Assembly (NCBI GenBank): GCA_963669155.1 | Contig: OZ022596.1 | Span: 18,153,379 to 18,217,378 of the forward strand | Source: Arbacia lixula | Lineage: Eukaryota; Echinodermata; Echinoidea; Arbacioida; Arbaciidae | Direction: 5' to 3' | DNA length: 64,000 nucleotides | Shown here: in pieces, positions 35,848-48,579 of the stretch | Numbering within the stretch: the first letter of the stretch is position 1 | Layout of the letters: the number at the start of each line of letters is the position of its first letter | Program-made: the position numbers and the translations under genes | The notes under the pieces: model-generated | What the model was told of the DNA's origin: nothing | Seen by the model: the letters and a program-made list of their open reading frames with translations, nothing else | Databases searched by the model: none

Positions 35848-37537
35848 ACACAATATTCAGCTCAGGCATGCCAGCTGGTGTCAATGATTCATATTTCTCT
35901 TTTTAAGAATTATATTGTTTCTTAGTATAAAAAAGATCTATATGAGCACGATGTAGCCTTTAATTGTTGCATTTTTAAAAAAAAAAAAATATCGCACTAC
36001 CATTGTATTACAGAAACTCGGGTAAAGTAAAACTTCGAGGTGGATGAATAATGGATGCGGCACACCGTGTTCAATTGTAGATAACAAAGTAGTATAAACA
36101 CACCGTTTTACTGTCTTGATGTACACATGTGACTTATTGTACTTGCCATTTTGAAGACGTAAAAAGTCATCTTTACATGTACTATTAAACTAGATAGTAA
36201 GTACAAGTGTCATATACAGGTGTATATCTATGACTTGTCTTAATAAATATGGAGTGAGACAAAGAGAGAAGGAGAGAGCGCGGGGAGAAGTTTTTTTTTT
36301 TTTTTTTTTAGAGACAGCATAAAAGGGGGAGAACAGTACAGCATAGAGACATGGAGAGAAAAAACACTTGACCCACGTACTTAATACTGTGCGCCCTTAT
36401 CATCGTTTATGAATGTGAAAGGTAGCATCGTTGACATGATTAATGAAGAATAATTGCAGAAAGTATGCACTTTGCTATCATGAAATTTGTCTTTTATCCA
36501 GATATACAAATATACATAATGTTTATTGGCTCTTTGAAAATACAAAGAGGATCAAACTTTGTTCTCTGCATGTTTAATTTCCTTCTTTACCAGACTCCAC
36601 ACTGCGCCATTCAAATTGTGTGTATTACTTGTACATACATGTTTCAATGGCGCATTAAAGTTAACGAACATTGGTAACATTCCACTCCTAAGACCCAGAG
36701 ATCGAAAAAGAACTCTATGTTGACTTCTGTTTAAACGATATCCATTACTGATTATCAATGAGCCATTTGTCCGCCATTGCTGCATCATGCTATCAGCGAA
36801 ACCTACATATTTCACAAAGCCGGAGTATGTCTGGCACTCAAGTGGTAAATGTGTTTGAAGTCAAAGCACGTTATTTAATCTGGTTATGTTCGGTATAGCA
36901 CAATTCCAAGCCTATACGTGAAATAGACAATGCCAACAAAAGTATATTTTCGCTAAGCTTCATGTGTTAGAACCTTACAATCTACATGCCTGGGTAAATA
37001 GAGAAAGCAATCCATTAATCATATTTTTATGAGCAGGAAAGTGCTCACAATACACAGCTTTGTAGGATAGATGCCATGCCTGTCGAGTCAAGGAATACCT
37101 GAATGTGAAAGATATTGACAAACACGTGGTAAATAAATTAAGCCATATAAGAGAACATTCTTCAAGGAACCTGTGTATTAATTTATGTGCAAATGTTGTC
37201 ATCTATTAATCTCTGAACATTTTCTTAGCGCGGCATTACCACACATATCCACTAACTAATTATTCCTTAAAGTATCCCCCTTTTCTCAGCCTTTAATGCT
37301 TTGTTAGGAGAACAAGTTTGAAGTCTGATCCCAGAAACAGAAGTTCCCGTGACCCACCTATCAACAATAAAGACACTAAAGGGTATTTTTTTTTAGAGTA
37401 ATCCCGCTTAATTCCGCACACGTGCCATTATGCTATATTACGATGATTTTTCTCTTATATGACTCATCATAATCCGAACAACAATGCTTGACATTGACCT
37501 TTGTTCGCTGATAAGTAGTAATATAATTATTCATGTA

Positions 37538-37610
37538 AATTGTCACGCCATAGCATATCGTGGCCTACTAAGCCACTGTCGGATTGAAGGATTTGCCGCC
37601 ATCTCAGGCC
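37538..37610 (-). promoter_or_regulatory. array motif copy H
   Basis: Core GGCCTGAGATGGCGGCAAAT; second block TATGGCGTGACAATT. Identical in copy L. Confidence 0.58.
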
Positions 37611-38251
37611 AGCAAAGGTAACCTCAGGAATTGTATTTGGCGCCGTTTATGTTTATTTGATTGATTGATGTTTCCTAGGCAAAATTGGATGGATGCAAAT
37701 ATGGTCTGTATCAACTTTTTAAGGCCTTTAAGCCTTAAATTCTGTACAATGTAAAATATATTCAATCATATCACATCATCATATAACACACACGAGTATT
37801 CAAGATTCAAGGGGGGGGGGGGGATTACTTATGGAGGTACATTATGCCAAAGTGCAGGTAATGAATAGTATATAGTCTAGTACAAATATTACATTTTCAT
37901 TTCTCCCTCATGGCGACGTAACCATTACCTCTTTCGTTCGCAATGTTTACTGAACATTATACCACACAGTTTACGCCATCAATAAATGTATCTTCTTTAT
38001 GCTGGATCAGTATCTACCTAGTTTGGGAGGACATGTGAGGACGTGGACTTCATCCTGCTTACTTGTTAAGTTGCACGATAGAGCATGGACCTATCAGAGT
38101 CGAAAAGACTAAACACATATATTTTTTCAAACAATCAAACTTATCACTCTTTGTGCTTGTACAACTTCGTCCTGAGAGCAATAATCGTATTAAGGTATTG
38201 ATATTTTAGTTCTTTCTATTTCATTCCGTACAGTTTACTTCAATACAGTTT

Positions 38252-38479
38252 TCAATGATAAACATATGTCCATGGGCAGGTGGTCCTTCTATAAAGGTGG
38301 TCACTAAAATAGTTTGGACAATTTAACTCTGTACGTGCCATGACTACTTCTTTGCATACAAAGTACAATGAAACGTTATAGAGAAACATCGTATGTGGCC
38401 TAACGACGGTCAAACAAGTAACACAATTGACTGCATCCTGTGACAGGAGACAAATGACGAGTAGAATTTTGAGGAGCAT
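38252..38479 (-). other. signal-peptide-like ORF, array copy 1
   Basis: Minus-strand ORF of 75 codons opening MLLKILLVICLLSQDAVNC, a good signal peptide with a Lys, a hydrophobic core and a plausible cleavage region. The following residues are Cys-rich but unlike any domain I know. A close copy lies at 44492-44761 and a broken one at 48721-48759. It may be the first exon of a lost or lowly expressed secreted family, or chance; no acceptor or downstream exon was found. Confidence 0.35.
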
Positions 38480-40208
38480 GTTATTTCACTGCAGCTCCCA
38501 CAGGCAAAATAGATTGTCGAGAGTTTCTTTTGAAGTGCGGAGGCGTTTGGCGAATGTTACATCTCATTGAATGCTTTAGAAAACTGAAACTGAGTATCAC
38601 TTCAAAATTGATGGGACAGAAACTAGCGATCTTGCTTGACGTGATGGCTTCCCACTAGGAAGGAGTGAGATGAATGGTATTCACTTAAGGTATGAACTGA
38701 GCACTCTCGATATTTTTTTTTTGGACTACAGTAGTACGGGGCATATCACGCAACAATCTACTTCAAACAATCAACATAAAAAAAATCCATACATGTATCA
38801 CATACTGCCAACGTAGAGAGGATAAAACAAATGCCAATTACAATTTATAGTGGGGGTAATAACAAAGGGAAAATATGTTGTTCGTTTAATGGTTCACTAT
38901 GACGATACGTCAGTCTTCACTGGAATTAGATATATTACTAATATCAAACAGACTCATATTGCTATCCTTGCTCAAAAAGAGTTAATGAAATAAACATCAG
39001 GAGCAAAAGCCATTTTGTGAATTCCTTAGATACTAACACAACTGTTGGCTACACAATAAAAAAAAATGTCATGATATATACATTAATTATTTCCGATATC
39101 TATTTCCACAAGTGTTTAACAGTAAGAAAAAATGAAACATACTGAAAACCTGCTCTCAAAACTTGTTTTTGTTAAGTTCAGTGCACACAAAACAAACTTC
39201 TTTCTTAAAACGAAATGTTACAATCAATCACCCTCTGTCTAAGGCAAACCTAAATCAATTATATTAGCTGCAGGTTGAGTTGAGCAAAAGTGTCACGGCG
39301 TTGTGTTAAATGGATATGTCAAATCGGTTTTGAACACCTGAGAGGTGCATTAATATTTCCTGCCTGAAAGTAAATGACACCATCCATCACACACTGTACG
39401 TTATTGCAATTTAATTGCAAGATTCCTCAGTTTAAAGTGCCACACACTTTTACTAGTTAATGTGTAGGATAATACATATATCACCTTTTCTAGAAAGTAG
39501 TTGTTTGTGCGATTGTCCTGGTCATGCTCACTTCAATCTTTAACGTCAGATTTGTAAGCCAACTGCAAAACACCCGTGCATGCCTATGTAAAGAAATACA
39601 TCGCAAAATGTTAATGAATTATACAGTTCTAAAAAGAAATATAGTTGTAATAGTTTAAGTCAGCAGCATGACATTTCAAAGTGTTACAGGATAATGATTG
39701 ACAACTGTCCTGAGCTTAATGTTCCATAACCTGGAAGTATTAATATTGTATGTACATGTACTTAGCTGGCAAAATGAAGAATCCAATGAATTGATGATAT
39801 TTTTAAAACAAAAATGAGCAAAGTACTTAGGACACACAGCTCTGTGAGCTAGAAGGATAGAAATGTGAAGGATATAAAGAAAACACGCCGTAGAAAACAC
39901 GAGTGTTCTAAATCATGTAGAGTATCAATATATACGTGAGAGAAATACGTCTGTAAAAATAATTCTCATTATTTTTCAAATCTTGACTCTACTTAACTAC
40001 TAACAAATGTCTATGTACCTAGTATTAGCCGATATATCCCCATTTATTATGCGAAAAAAACTCTTCTTTATGGTTTGCATTACATGTTTTGATCGCACAT
40101 GCATATCAAGAAATTAGAAAAATTTTAAATATGTTTCTTTTATTCAATAATTACTGCATAAGTGAACACATCCGCTTGCACTTAGGTAATTAAATCTTGA
40201 GATATACC

Positions 40209-40492
40209 TTAAAGGAAAATATACTGTACTTGGAAGACAACAAGCCTTCAAAAGCGTGAGCATGAGCAATCATTTTCCCAATGATCCTAAATTCATGTGC
40301 TGTCCATTTTGGTAACTTAGTGAAAGTTATTTCCCTTCAAATGATTCACATTTGGAATGATTAGTAATTAAATCACTCTCAACAAGTTTCTAAACTAAAC
40401 AATACATGAATTCAAGACCGCTGGCAAGAACATGACTCACGATCACCCTTTTGAAGGCTTTTTGTCTTCCTAGGACAGTATATTCCTTTCAA
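40209..40492. mobile_element. foldback MITE, family 1, copy 5
   Basis: Termini TTAAAGGAAAATATACTGTA and its inverse; interior of the right arm shortened. Copy 6 sits at the equivalent place in unit 2. Confidence 0.85.
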
Positions 40493-40611
40493 CCTTTGCT
40501 CTAATAACCTTTACGACTAATCAGGACAATAAATCAACAATATGTGACATTAACCTTGTATCAGCTAATAAGCAGTAATATAATTCTTAATGTAAATATT
40601 TGTTATCTTGT

Positions 40612-40689
40612 AATTGTCACGCCATGCAAGATCGTGTTTTTTTTTTATTACTGACACCCTGACAAAGGGATTTGCCGCCGTCTACGGCC
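40612..40689 (-). promoter_or_regulatory. array motif copy I
   Basis: Core GGCCGTAGACGGCGGCAAAT; second block CATGGCGTGACAATTAC. Spacer carries a T tract. Partner of copy M. Confidence 0.55.
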
Positions 40690-41811
40690 GGCAAAGGCAT
40701 GCTCAAGAATAATGTTTGGCACCGTTGATGTATATTTTCCTCTGGGCGATTGATTGATGTTGTATTTCTAAATTAACTTGTTTAAGCCTTCCTTAAAGTG
40801 TTAACTTATGAATAATCTAAAATATGTTACATCATATTGGCAACACACGTCATCATGTCAACTGTAGTTTTAAAGTGAGTTGATCACTAATGAAGATATG
40901 TTGAAGTGCGTGTCATGAATAAGAGTAAAAATTAAAATTTTGATCAGCAAACAGATCTATTTCCCCATCGTGACGACGTAACTATTATCGAGCCTCCTTT
41001 ATTACTTCAAAGTTTCAAAATTGTTTGTTTGTTTTAGAAGCCGTGTCATCATTGGAATGGCATGATCCCATACCCATATATAGGATTGACAATTTGTGAA
41101 AACTTGTTTATTGGCTATAGAATATTTCATATAACCTAACCGGTTTGGCATTGTATACGATATTGTACGATAACAAAGACTGAATCCATTAATATTAAAC
41201 TATTCAAGAAAATGAGAGAAACCAAATAATAACGAGAATGAGCAAGAGAAGTACACAAGATACACAATCTTGTGGGATGGAAGTCGTGTATGATGCATGA
41301 TAGTGTAACATGTGAAGTATATCAATAAAACATGTGGTAACTATATTGATCCTTGAAAACCATTGAGAGTACTAATACATCAAAAAATCATATTATTCTT
41401 ATATGCTTGCAAAACTATTTGTCAATTTTACACATATTTATTGGACATCCGCTAAAAATAAACCAACCAACCAAATATTCGTTTATTTATCCCCAGTCAG
41501 TTTCTCAGCCTCGAATACTTTGTCTTTATTTATAGGTTTAGCAGAACAAAAAATTGATCCATTTCAAGTGAAATATGCATCACCAATTTCCCAACCCCAA
41601 AAGATGAAGAATTACCCGCCTTTTTCCGTACATGTGGTTGGACTGGGTTCATGTCATTATGCGATATCGCTATAAACTTTGCTCTCATAAGTGTTATGAC
41701 TTATCGCGATAAACCGAACCACACGATATGAAATGAATTGTGTGTTAGCTTAGTGCCGATACTAACAGTGATATGATCCATCCGGTAAATATTGACACTC
41801 AGCCTATCTTC

Positions 41812-41875
41812 ATATTGTCACGATATGGCACATCGTGGACCGTCTGATGCGGGTAATTGCCGCCATCTACGACTT
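41812..41875 (-). promoter_or_regulatory. array motif copy J
   Basis: Core AAGTCGTAGATGGCGGCAAT; second block ATATCGTGACAATATG. The deletion point in unit 2 lies just past it. Confidence 0.58.
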
Positions 41876-42030
41876 ACAAAGGTCAGCTTACCATTTTATA
41901 CTTTGTTCTCATAAAGCCCTTGACTAAGTATGGCATCAAACCAAAAAATGAAATGGATTGTTTTGCAGCTTAGGGCTGATATCAAAAGGGTTATCATGCT
42001 CGATAAATATTGATACTTGACCTATGTCGA

Positions 42031-42103
42031 CAATGTCACGCAATGAAACAGTGTGTCCTCATTTCAACCCGTCGGATCCGGATAATTGCCGCCATCTGCG
42101 GCC
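42031..42103 (-). promoter_or_regulatory. array motif copy K
   Basis: Core GGCCGCAGATGGCGGCAATT; second block CATTGCGTGACATTG. Confidence 0.58.
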
Positions 42104-43797
42104 ACAATATTCAGCTCAGGCATGCCAGCTGGTGTCAATGATTCGTATTTCTCTTTTAAAGAATAATATTGCTTCTTAGAAAAAAAAAGATCTATATGAG
42201 CACGATTTAGCCTTTAATTGTTGCATTTGGCTTGAAAAACATATCGCACTATCATTGTCTTACAGACACTCGGTTAAAGTGAAACTTGGGGGATGAATAA
42301 TGGATGCGGCACATAGTGTTCAATTGTAGATAACAAAGAAGTATTAACACACCGTTTTACTGTCTTGATGTACACGGGTGACTTATTTTACTTGTCAATT
42401 TGAAAACATAAAAAGTCATCTTCATACGTACTATTAAACTAGATAGTATTACATGTCATATACAGGTGCATATCTTTGACTTGTCTTAATAAATATAAAG
42501 TGGGGCAAGGAGAGAAGGAGAGAGCGCGGGAGAGGTTGTTGTTTTGTTGATTTTGGTAGAGACAGCATAAAAGGGATAGAACAGTACAGCATAGAGACAT
42601 GGAGAGAAAAACAGACGATATGTAAACCACTTGACCCACGTACTTAATACTGTGCGCCGTTATTATCGTTTATGACTGTGAAAGGTAGCATCGTTGACAT
42701 GATTAATGAAGAATAATTGCAGAAAGTATGCACTTTGCTATCATTTGCTACCTTTTATCAAGATATACAAATATACATAATATCTATTGGCTCTTTGAAA
42801 ATACAAAGATGATCAAACTTTGTTCTCTGCATGTTTAATTGCTTCTTTACAGACTCAACACTATTCTGTGCAATTTGTCTGTATTACTTGTACATATATA
42901 TTTCAACGGCGCATCAAAGTTAACGAACATTGGTAACACTCAACTCCTAAGACCCAGAGATCGAAAAAGAAATCTGTGTTGAATTCTGGTTAAACGTTAT
43001 CCATTATCGATTATCGATGAGCCATTTGTCCGTCATTGCTGCATCATGCTATCAGCGATACTTACATATTTCATAAAGCCGGAGTATGTCTGGTGCACAA
43101 ATTGTAAATGTTTTTGAAGTCAAAGCACGTTATTTAATCTGGTTATGTTCGGTATAGCACAATTCCAAGCCTATACGTGATATAGACAATGCCAACAAAA
43201 GTACATTTTCGCTAAGCTTCATGTGTTAGAACCTGACAATTTACATGCCTGGGTAAATAGAGAAAGCAATCCATTAATCATATCTTTATGAGCAGGAAAG
43301 TGCTCACAATACACAGCTTTGTAGAATAGATGCCATGCCTGTCGAGTCAAGGAATACCTGAATGTGAAAGATATTGAAAAACACGTGGTGAATAATTTAA
43401 GCCGTATAAGAGAACATTCTTCGAGCAACCTGTGTATTAATTTATGTGCAAATGTTGTCATCTATTAATCTCTGAACATTCTCTTAGCGCGGCATTACCA
43501 CACATATCCATTAACTAATTATTCCTTAAAGTATCCCCCTTTTCTCAGCCTTTAATGCTTTGTTAGGAGAACAAGTTTGAAGTCTGATCCCAGAAACAGA
43601 AGTTCCCGTGACCCACCTATCAACAATAAAGACACTAAAGGGTATTTTTTTTTAGAGTAATCCCGCTTAATTCCGCACACGTGCCATTATGCTATATTAC
43701 GATGATTTTTCTCTTATATGACTCATCATAATCCGAACAACAATGCTTGACATTGACCTTTGTTCGCTGATAAGTAGTAATATAATTATTCATGTAA

Positions 43798-43869
43798 ATT
43801 GTCACGCCATAGCATATCGTGGCCTACTAAGCCACTGTCGGATTGAAGGATTTGCCGCCATCTCAGGCC
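43798..43869 (-). promoter_or_regulatory. array motif copy L
   Basis: Same as copy H in core and second block. Confidence 0.58.
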
Positions 43870-44491
43870 AGCAAAGGTAACCTCAGGAATTGTATTTGGC
43901 GCCGTTTATGTTTATTTGATTGATTGATGTTTCCTAGGCAAAATTGGATGGATGCAAATATGGTCTGTATCAACTTTTTAAGGCCTTTAAGCCTTAAATT
44001 CTGTACAATGTAAAATATATTCAATCATATCACATCATCATATAACACACACGAGTATTTAAGATTCAAGGGGGGGGGGGATTACTTATGGAGGTACATT
44101 ATGCCAAAGTGCAGGTTATGAATAGTATATAGTCTAGTACAAATATTACATTTTCATTTCTCCCTTATGGCGACGTAACCATTACCTCTTTCGTTCGCAA
44201 TGTTTACTGAACATTATACCACACAGTTTACGCCATCAATAAATGTATCTTCTTTATGCTGGATCAATATCTACCTAGTTTGGGAGGACATGTGAGGACG
44301 TGGACTTCATCCTGCTTACTTGTTAAGTTGCACGATAGAGCATGGACTTATCAGAGTCGAAAAGACTCAACACATATATTTTTTCAAACAATCAAACTTA
44401 TCACTATTTGTGCTTGTACAAGTTCGTCCAGACAGCAATAATCGTATTAAGGTATTGATATTTTAGTTATTTCTATTTCATTCTGTACAGT

Positions 44492-44761
44492 TTACTTCAA
44501 TACAGTTTTCAATGATAAACATATGTTAGAAGGTAGCAGTAGGTCTGTACATTGTGGGCAGGTGGTCCTTCTATAAAGGTGGTCACTTAAATAGTTTGGA
44601 CTATTTAACTCTGTACGTGCCATGAACACTTCTTTGCATACAAAGTACAATGAAACGTTAAAGAGAAACATCGTATGCGGCCCAACGACGGTCAAACAAG
44701 TAACACAATTGACTGCATCCTGTGACAGGAGACAAATGACGAGTAGAATTTTGATCAGCAT
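44492..44761 (-). other. signal-peptide-like ORF, array copy 2
   Basis: Minus-strand ORF of 89 codons opening MLIKILLVICLLSQDAVNC. Most residues match the copy at 38252-38479 up to YRRTTCP, then the ends differ because of a small insertion. Frame is kept over about 70 codons between the two, but both copies are young, so this is weak evidence for selection. Confidence 0.35.
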
Positions 44762-45133
44762 GTCATTTCACTGCAGCTCCCACATAGATTGTCGAGAGTT
44801 TCTTTTGAAGTGCGGAGGCGTTTGGCGGATGTTACATCTCATTCAATGCTCTAGAAAACTGAAACTGAGTATCACTTCAAAATTGATGGGACAGAAACTA
44901 GCGATCTTGCTTGACGTGATGGCTTCCCACTAGGAAGGAGTGAGATGAATGGTATTCACTTAAGGTATGAACTGAGCACTCTCGAGATGTTTTTTTTTGG
45001 ACTACAGTAGTACGGGGAATATCACGCAACAATCTACTTTAAACACTCAACATAAAACAATGCATACATGCATCACCTTTTATCAAAGATGATGTTGCAA
45101 ACGACTGGCCAATGACATGGGCTGGGGTTGGGA

Positions 45134-45224
45134 GTGAGACGAAAGAGGATAAAACAAATGTGCAAAGTTTGTAGTACGAGTAATAAAAACTTTGCACATT
45201 TGTTTTATTCTCTTTCGTCTCACT
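45134..45224. repeat. long hairpin, 37 bp arms
   Basis: Arm GTGAGACGAAAGAGGATAAA through AACAAATGTGCAAAGTTT is matched in inverse at 45188-45224 with one mismatch and a 17 nt loop. The equivalent of unit 1 (about 38815) has only part of one arm, so it arose or was inserted after the duplication. Confidence 0.85.
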
Positions 45225-46621
45225 GAAACATGAAAATATGTTGTTCATAAAATATTTCGACTATGACGCTGCGTCACTCTTCATTTGAGTTAAATATATA
45301 ACCAATATCAAACAGACTCATATTGTTACCCTTGTTACCCTAGAGTTAATGCAATAAACAGCAGGAGCAAAAGCCATTTTGTAAATTCCTTAGATACTAA
45401 CACAACTGTTGTCTTTAAGAAACATTAGAGGATGGTACGTAGAAAAGAAGGAGTATGGCTAATGACATTCAGTTTTCATTTTGCCTTCACAATAACAAAA
45501 ATGTCATGATGTATACATTGATTATTTCTGATGTCTATTTCCACAAGTGTTTGACATTAACAAAAAAATGAAACATACTGGAAACCTGCTCTCAAAACTT
45601 GTTTTTGTTAAGTTCAGTGCACACAAAACAAACTCCTTTTTTTGAAACGAAATGTTACAATCAATCACCCTCTGTCTAAGGCAAACCTAAATCAATTATA
45701 TTAGCTGCAGGTTGAGCTGAGCAAGAGTGTCATGGAGTTTTGTTAAATCGATATGTCAAATCGGTTTTGAACACCTGAGAAGTGCAGTGATATTTTCTGC
45801 CTGAAAGTAACTGATACCATCCATCAAGTACTGTCCGTTATTGCAACTTAATTGCAAGATACTTCTCTTTAAAGTGTCACACAGTTTTAGTAGTTGATGT
45901 GAAGGATAATACATATATCTTCTTCTAGACACGAGTGGTTTGTGCGATTTTCCCGGCCATGCTAAGTTCAATCTTTAAGGTCAGATTTGTTAGCCAGCTA
46001 CAAAACACCCTGCATGCCTATGCAAAGAAATACATCGATAAATGTTGATTGTATGGTTGTAAAAAGGAATATAGTTGTTATAGTTTTAGTCAGCAGCATG
46101 ACATTGCACAGTGTTAAAGATAATGATTAACACCTGTCCTGAGCTTAATGTTCCATGAGCCGAAAGGATTAATTTTGTATGTAGGCCTATATGTACATAG
46201 CTGGCAAAATGAAGAATCTAATAAATTGGTAATATTTTTAAAACGAAAATGAGCAAAGTATTTAGGACACACAGCTCTCTGGAAGCTTGAAGTAAGGATA
46301 AAAATGTTAAGGATATAAAGAAAACACGCCGTAGAAAACATGAGTGTTTTAAATCATCTAGAGTATCAATATATCCCAGAGAGAAATACGTCTGTAAAAA
46401 TATTTCTCATAATTTTGAAATCTTAACTATACTTAACTACTAAAAAATGCCTATGTACCTAGTATGAGCCAATATATCCCCATTTACTATGCTAAAAAAC
46501 TCCTTTTTTATGGTTGCATTATATGGTAAAAAAATTGTGTTGATCGCACATACATGTCAAGTAATTTAACGTTAATATTATTTTTTTATTCAATAATTCC
46601 TGCATAAGTCGAATTAGATCT

Positions 46622-46898
46622 GAAATATACTGTACTCGGAAGACAACAAGCCTTCAAAAGTGTGATCATGAACAATGATCTTGCCAATGGTCTTAAATTC
46701 ATGTATCGTACGTCTTAGAAACTTGCTAAAAGTGATTTGCCTTCAAATGGTCAACATTTGGAGTGATTAGTAATTAAATAACTTTCAGAAAGTTTCTAAA
46801 ATATACAATGAATACATTTAAGACCATTGGCAAGAAGATTGCTCAGGATCACCCTTTCAAATGCTCTTTGTCTTCCCTGGACAGTATATTCCTTTCAA
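46622..46898. mobile_element. foldback MITE, family 1, copy 6
   Basis: Equivalent of copy 5 in unit 2, left end eroded. Shared position shows that the insertion predates the tandem duplication. Confidence 0.82.
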
Positions 46899-47027
46899 CC
46901 TTTGCTCCAATAACGCTTACGACTAATCAGGATAATCAGGACAATCAAATCAACAATATTTGCGTTAACCTTGTAGCAGCTGATAAGCAGTAATATAATC
47001 CTTAATGTAAATATTGATTACCATACT

Positions 47028-47064
47028 GACTCTCAGACAAAAAGATTTGCCGCCGTCTGCGGCC
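47028..47064 (-). promoter_or_regulatory. array motif copy M (second block lost)
   Basis: Core GGCCGCAGACGGCGGCAAAT kept; the GCGTGACA block of its partner copy I is missing here. Most degraded copy. Confidence 0.5.
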
Positions 47065-47783
47065 GGCAAAGGCACGCTCAAGAACAGTATTTGGCGCGTT
47101 GATGTATCTTTCTCTCTAAGCGATTAATTGATGTTTTTTTTTAATTTTGTTTAAGTCTTCCTTAAAGTGTTAACTTATGAATAATGTAAAATATATTATC
47201 ATCATATTGCAAACACATATAGTCATGTCAACTATAGTTTTAAGATAGGTGGATCATTCATTAGTATGTTCAGGTGCGTGTCATGAATAAGAGTACAAAT
47301 TAAAAATTTTGATCAGTAAACAGATTATGTTATTTCCCCATCGTGCCGACGTAACTATTATGCAGCCTGTTCAAAAGGTGTAATGGGTATGATACATTAA
47401 TGTGTACGCTTTCAGTTATCTTATCGTATTCATGCTGAATCAATATTTACTTTTGTATGTAGAGAACTGGCTTTGACGCTATGGACTTTATCCTGCTTAC
47501 GTGTAAAGTTTCGCTCAAGACCAATATCCTTTTAAAGCCATCCGAAATAATAGTACAAAGGTATAGATATTTCAGCTCTTTCTGTTACAGACGAAGTGAT
47601 TATAAGAGTGTCTCATACTGAAATGTGCAAACATGATCTACTGTTTAAAGGGGTTTATCATTTTGAGCAAGAAGCATTCTCGGACTAACATTAAAGTACC
47701 TATGATTTGCTAGTTATGGAAGGATTTGAAAGTAACCAGAGCTTACAGACAGTTCCGCTGATTAAAATTGATTAAAAAGTCAC

Positions 47784-48120
47784 ACTTAACTGGCTAGCAA
47801 TCTCGAAGTTTTATTCAACAACCCAACCCAGACTGCTCCCAAATTTCGTTGGTTTCTATCTCATATGTTTAACAGTGATATCGTGGTGATTGAGTCCTAA
47901 ATAGAATGGTAATATAGTGACACCTCGATTTATTTTGAATGCTAGAAACCAGTACACAGACGGACGCGATCAATCTTGTCGCATCTTTATAGACCGTTGG
48001 TATATTTTAGTGCTACATTGAACTCAGGTCTCATTTGCAATGTTTGAATTTAAAAACAGAGAGAGAAATCAAACAAAGATGCATATGCAGGGAAACCTGG
48101 TAATAAAGACCGATTAAGAG
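47784..48120. repeat. recent tandem duplication, copy 1 (337 bp)
   Basis: Begins ACTTAACTGGCTAGCAATCT; matches the next 337 bp with about three differences. Confidence 0.95.
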
Positions 48121-48457
48121 ACTTAACTGGCTAGCAATCTCGAAGTTTTATTCAACAACCCAACCCAGACTGCTCCCAAATTTCGTTGGTTTCTATCTCA
48201 TATGTTTAACAGTGATATCGTGGTGATTGACTCCTAAATAGAATGGTAATATAGTGACACCTCGATTTATTTTGAATGCCAGAAACCAGTACACAGACGG
48301 ACGCGATCAATCTTGTCGCATCTTTATAGACCGTTGGTATATTTTAGTGCTACATTGAACTCAGGTCTCATTTGCAATGTTTGAATTTAAAAACAAAGAG
48401 AGAAATCAAACAAAGATGCATATGCAGGGAAACCTGGTAATAAAGACCGATTAAGAG
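48121..48457. repeat. recent tandem duplication, copy 2 (337 bp)
   Basis: About 99 percent identical to 47784-48120. No ORF. Confidence 0.95.
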
Positions 48458-48579
48458 AGATATGTGATCGTCATAAGCAGGTGGTCCTCCTGTATTGTTT
48501 ATTAAGTATAGCTTTTCCTGAGGAGCAAATGTTTAAGAAAAAGTCATTAAGGGATGGTGGTCTATCCACACAGGTAATC

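Larger units (their letters stand above)
33481..40997. repeat. tandem duplication, unit 1 (about 7.5 kb)
   Basis: Starts TTTATTACTTCAAAGTTTG and matches 40998-47369 in order over most of its length, at well above 90 percent by eye. Segment 34355-35635 has no counterpart in unit 2. Contains motif copies F, G, H, I and a signal-peptide-like ORF. Confidence 0.88.
40998..47369. repeat. tandem duplication, unit 2 (about 6.4 kb)
   Basis: Copy of unit 1 in direct orientation with about 1.28 kb missing at 41888, where the sequence jumps from the partner of 34355 to the partner of about 35635. Contains motif copies J, K, L, M and the second signal-peptide-like ORF. Ends at AACTATTATGCAGCCTG, matching the end of unit 1. 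Confidence 0.88.

Noticed and set aside
29200-47100. Idea that the array is the sea urchin 185/333 (SpTransformer) cluster, because of GA tracts and tandem units
   Set aside because: No Gly-rich, His-rich or RGD-containing exon and no matching leader were found.
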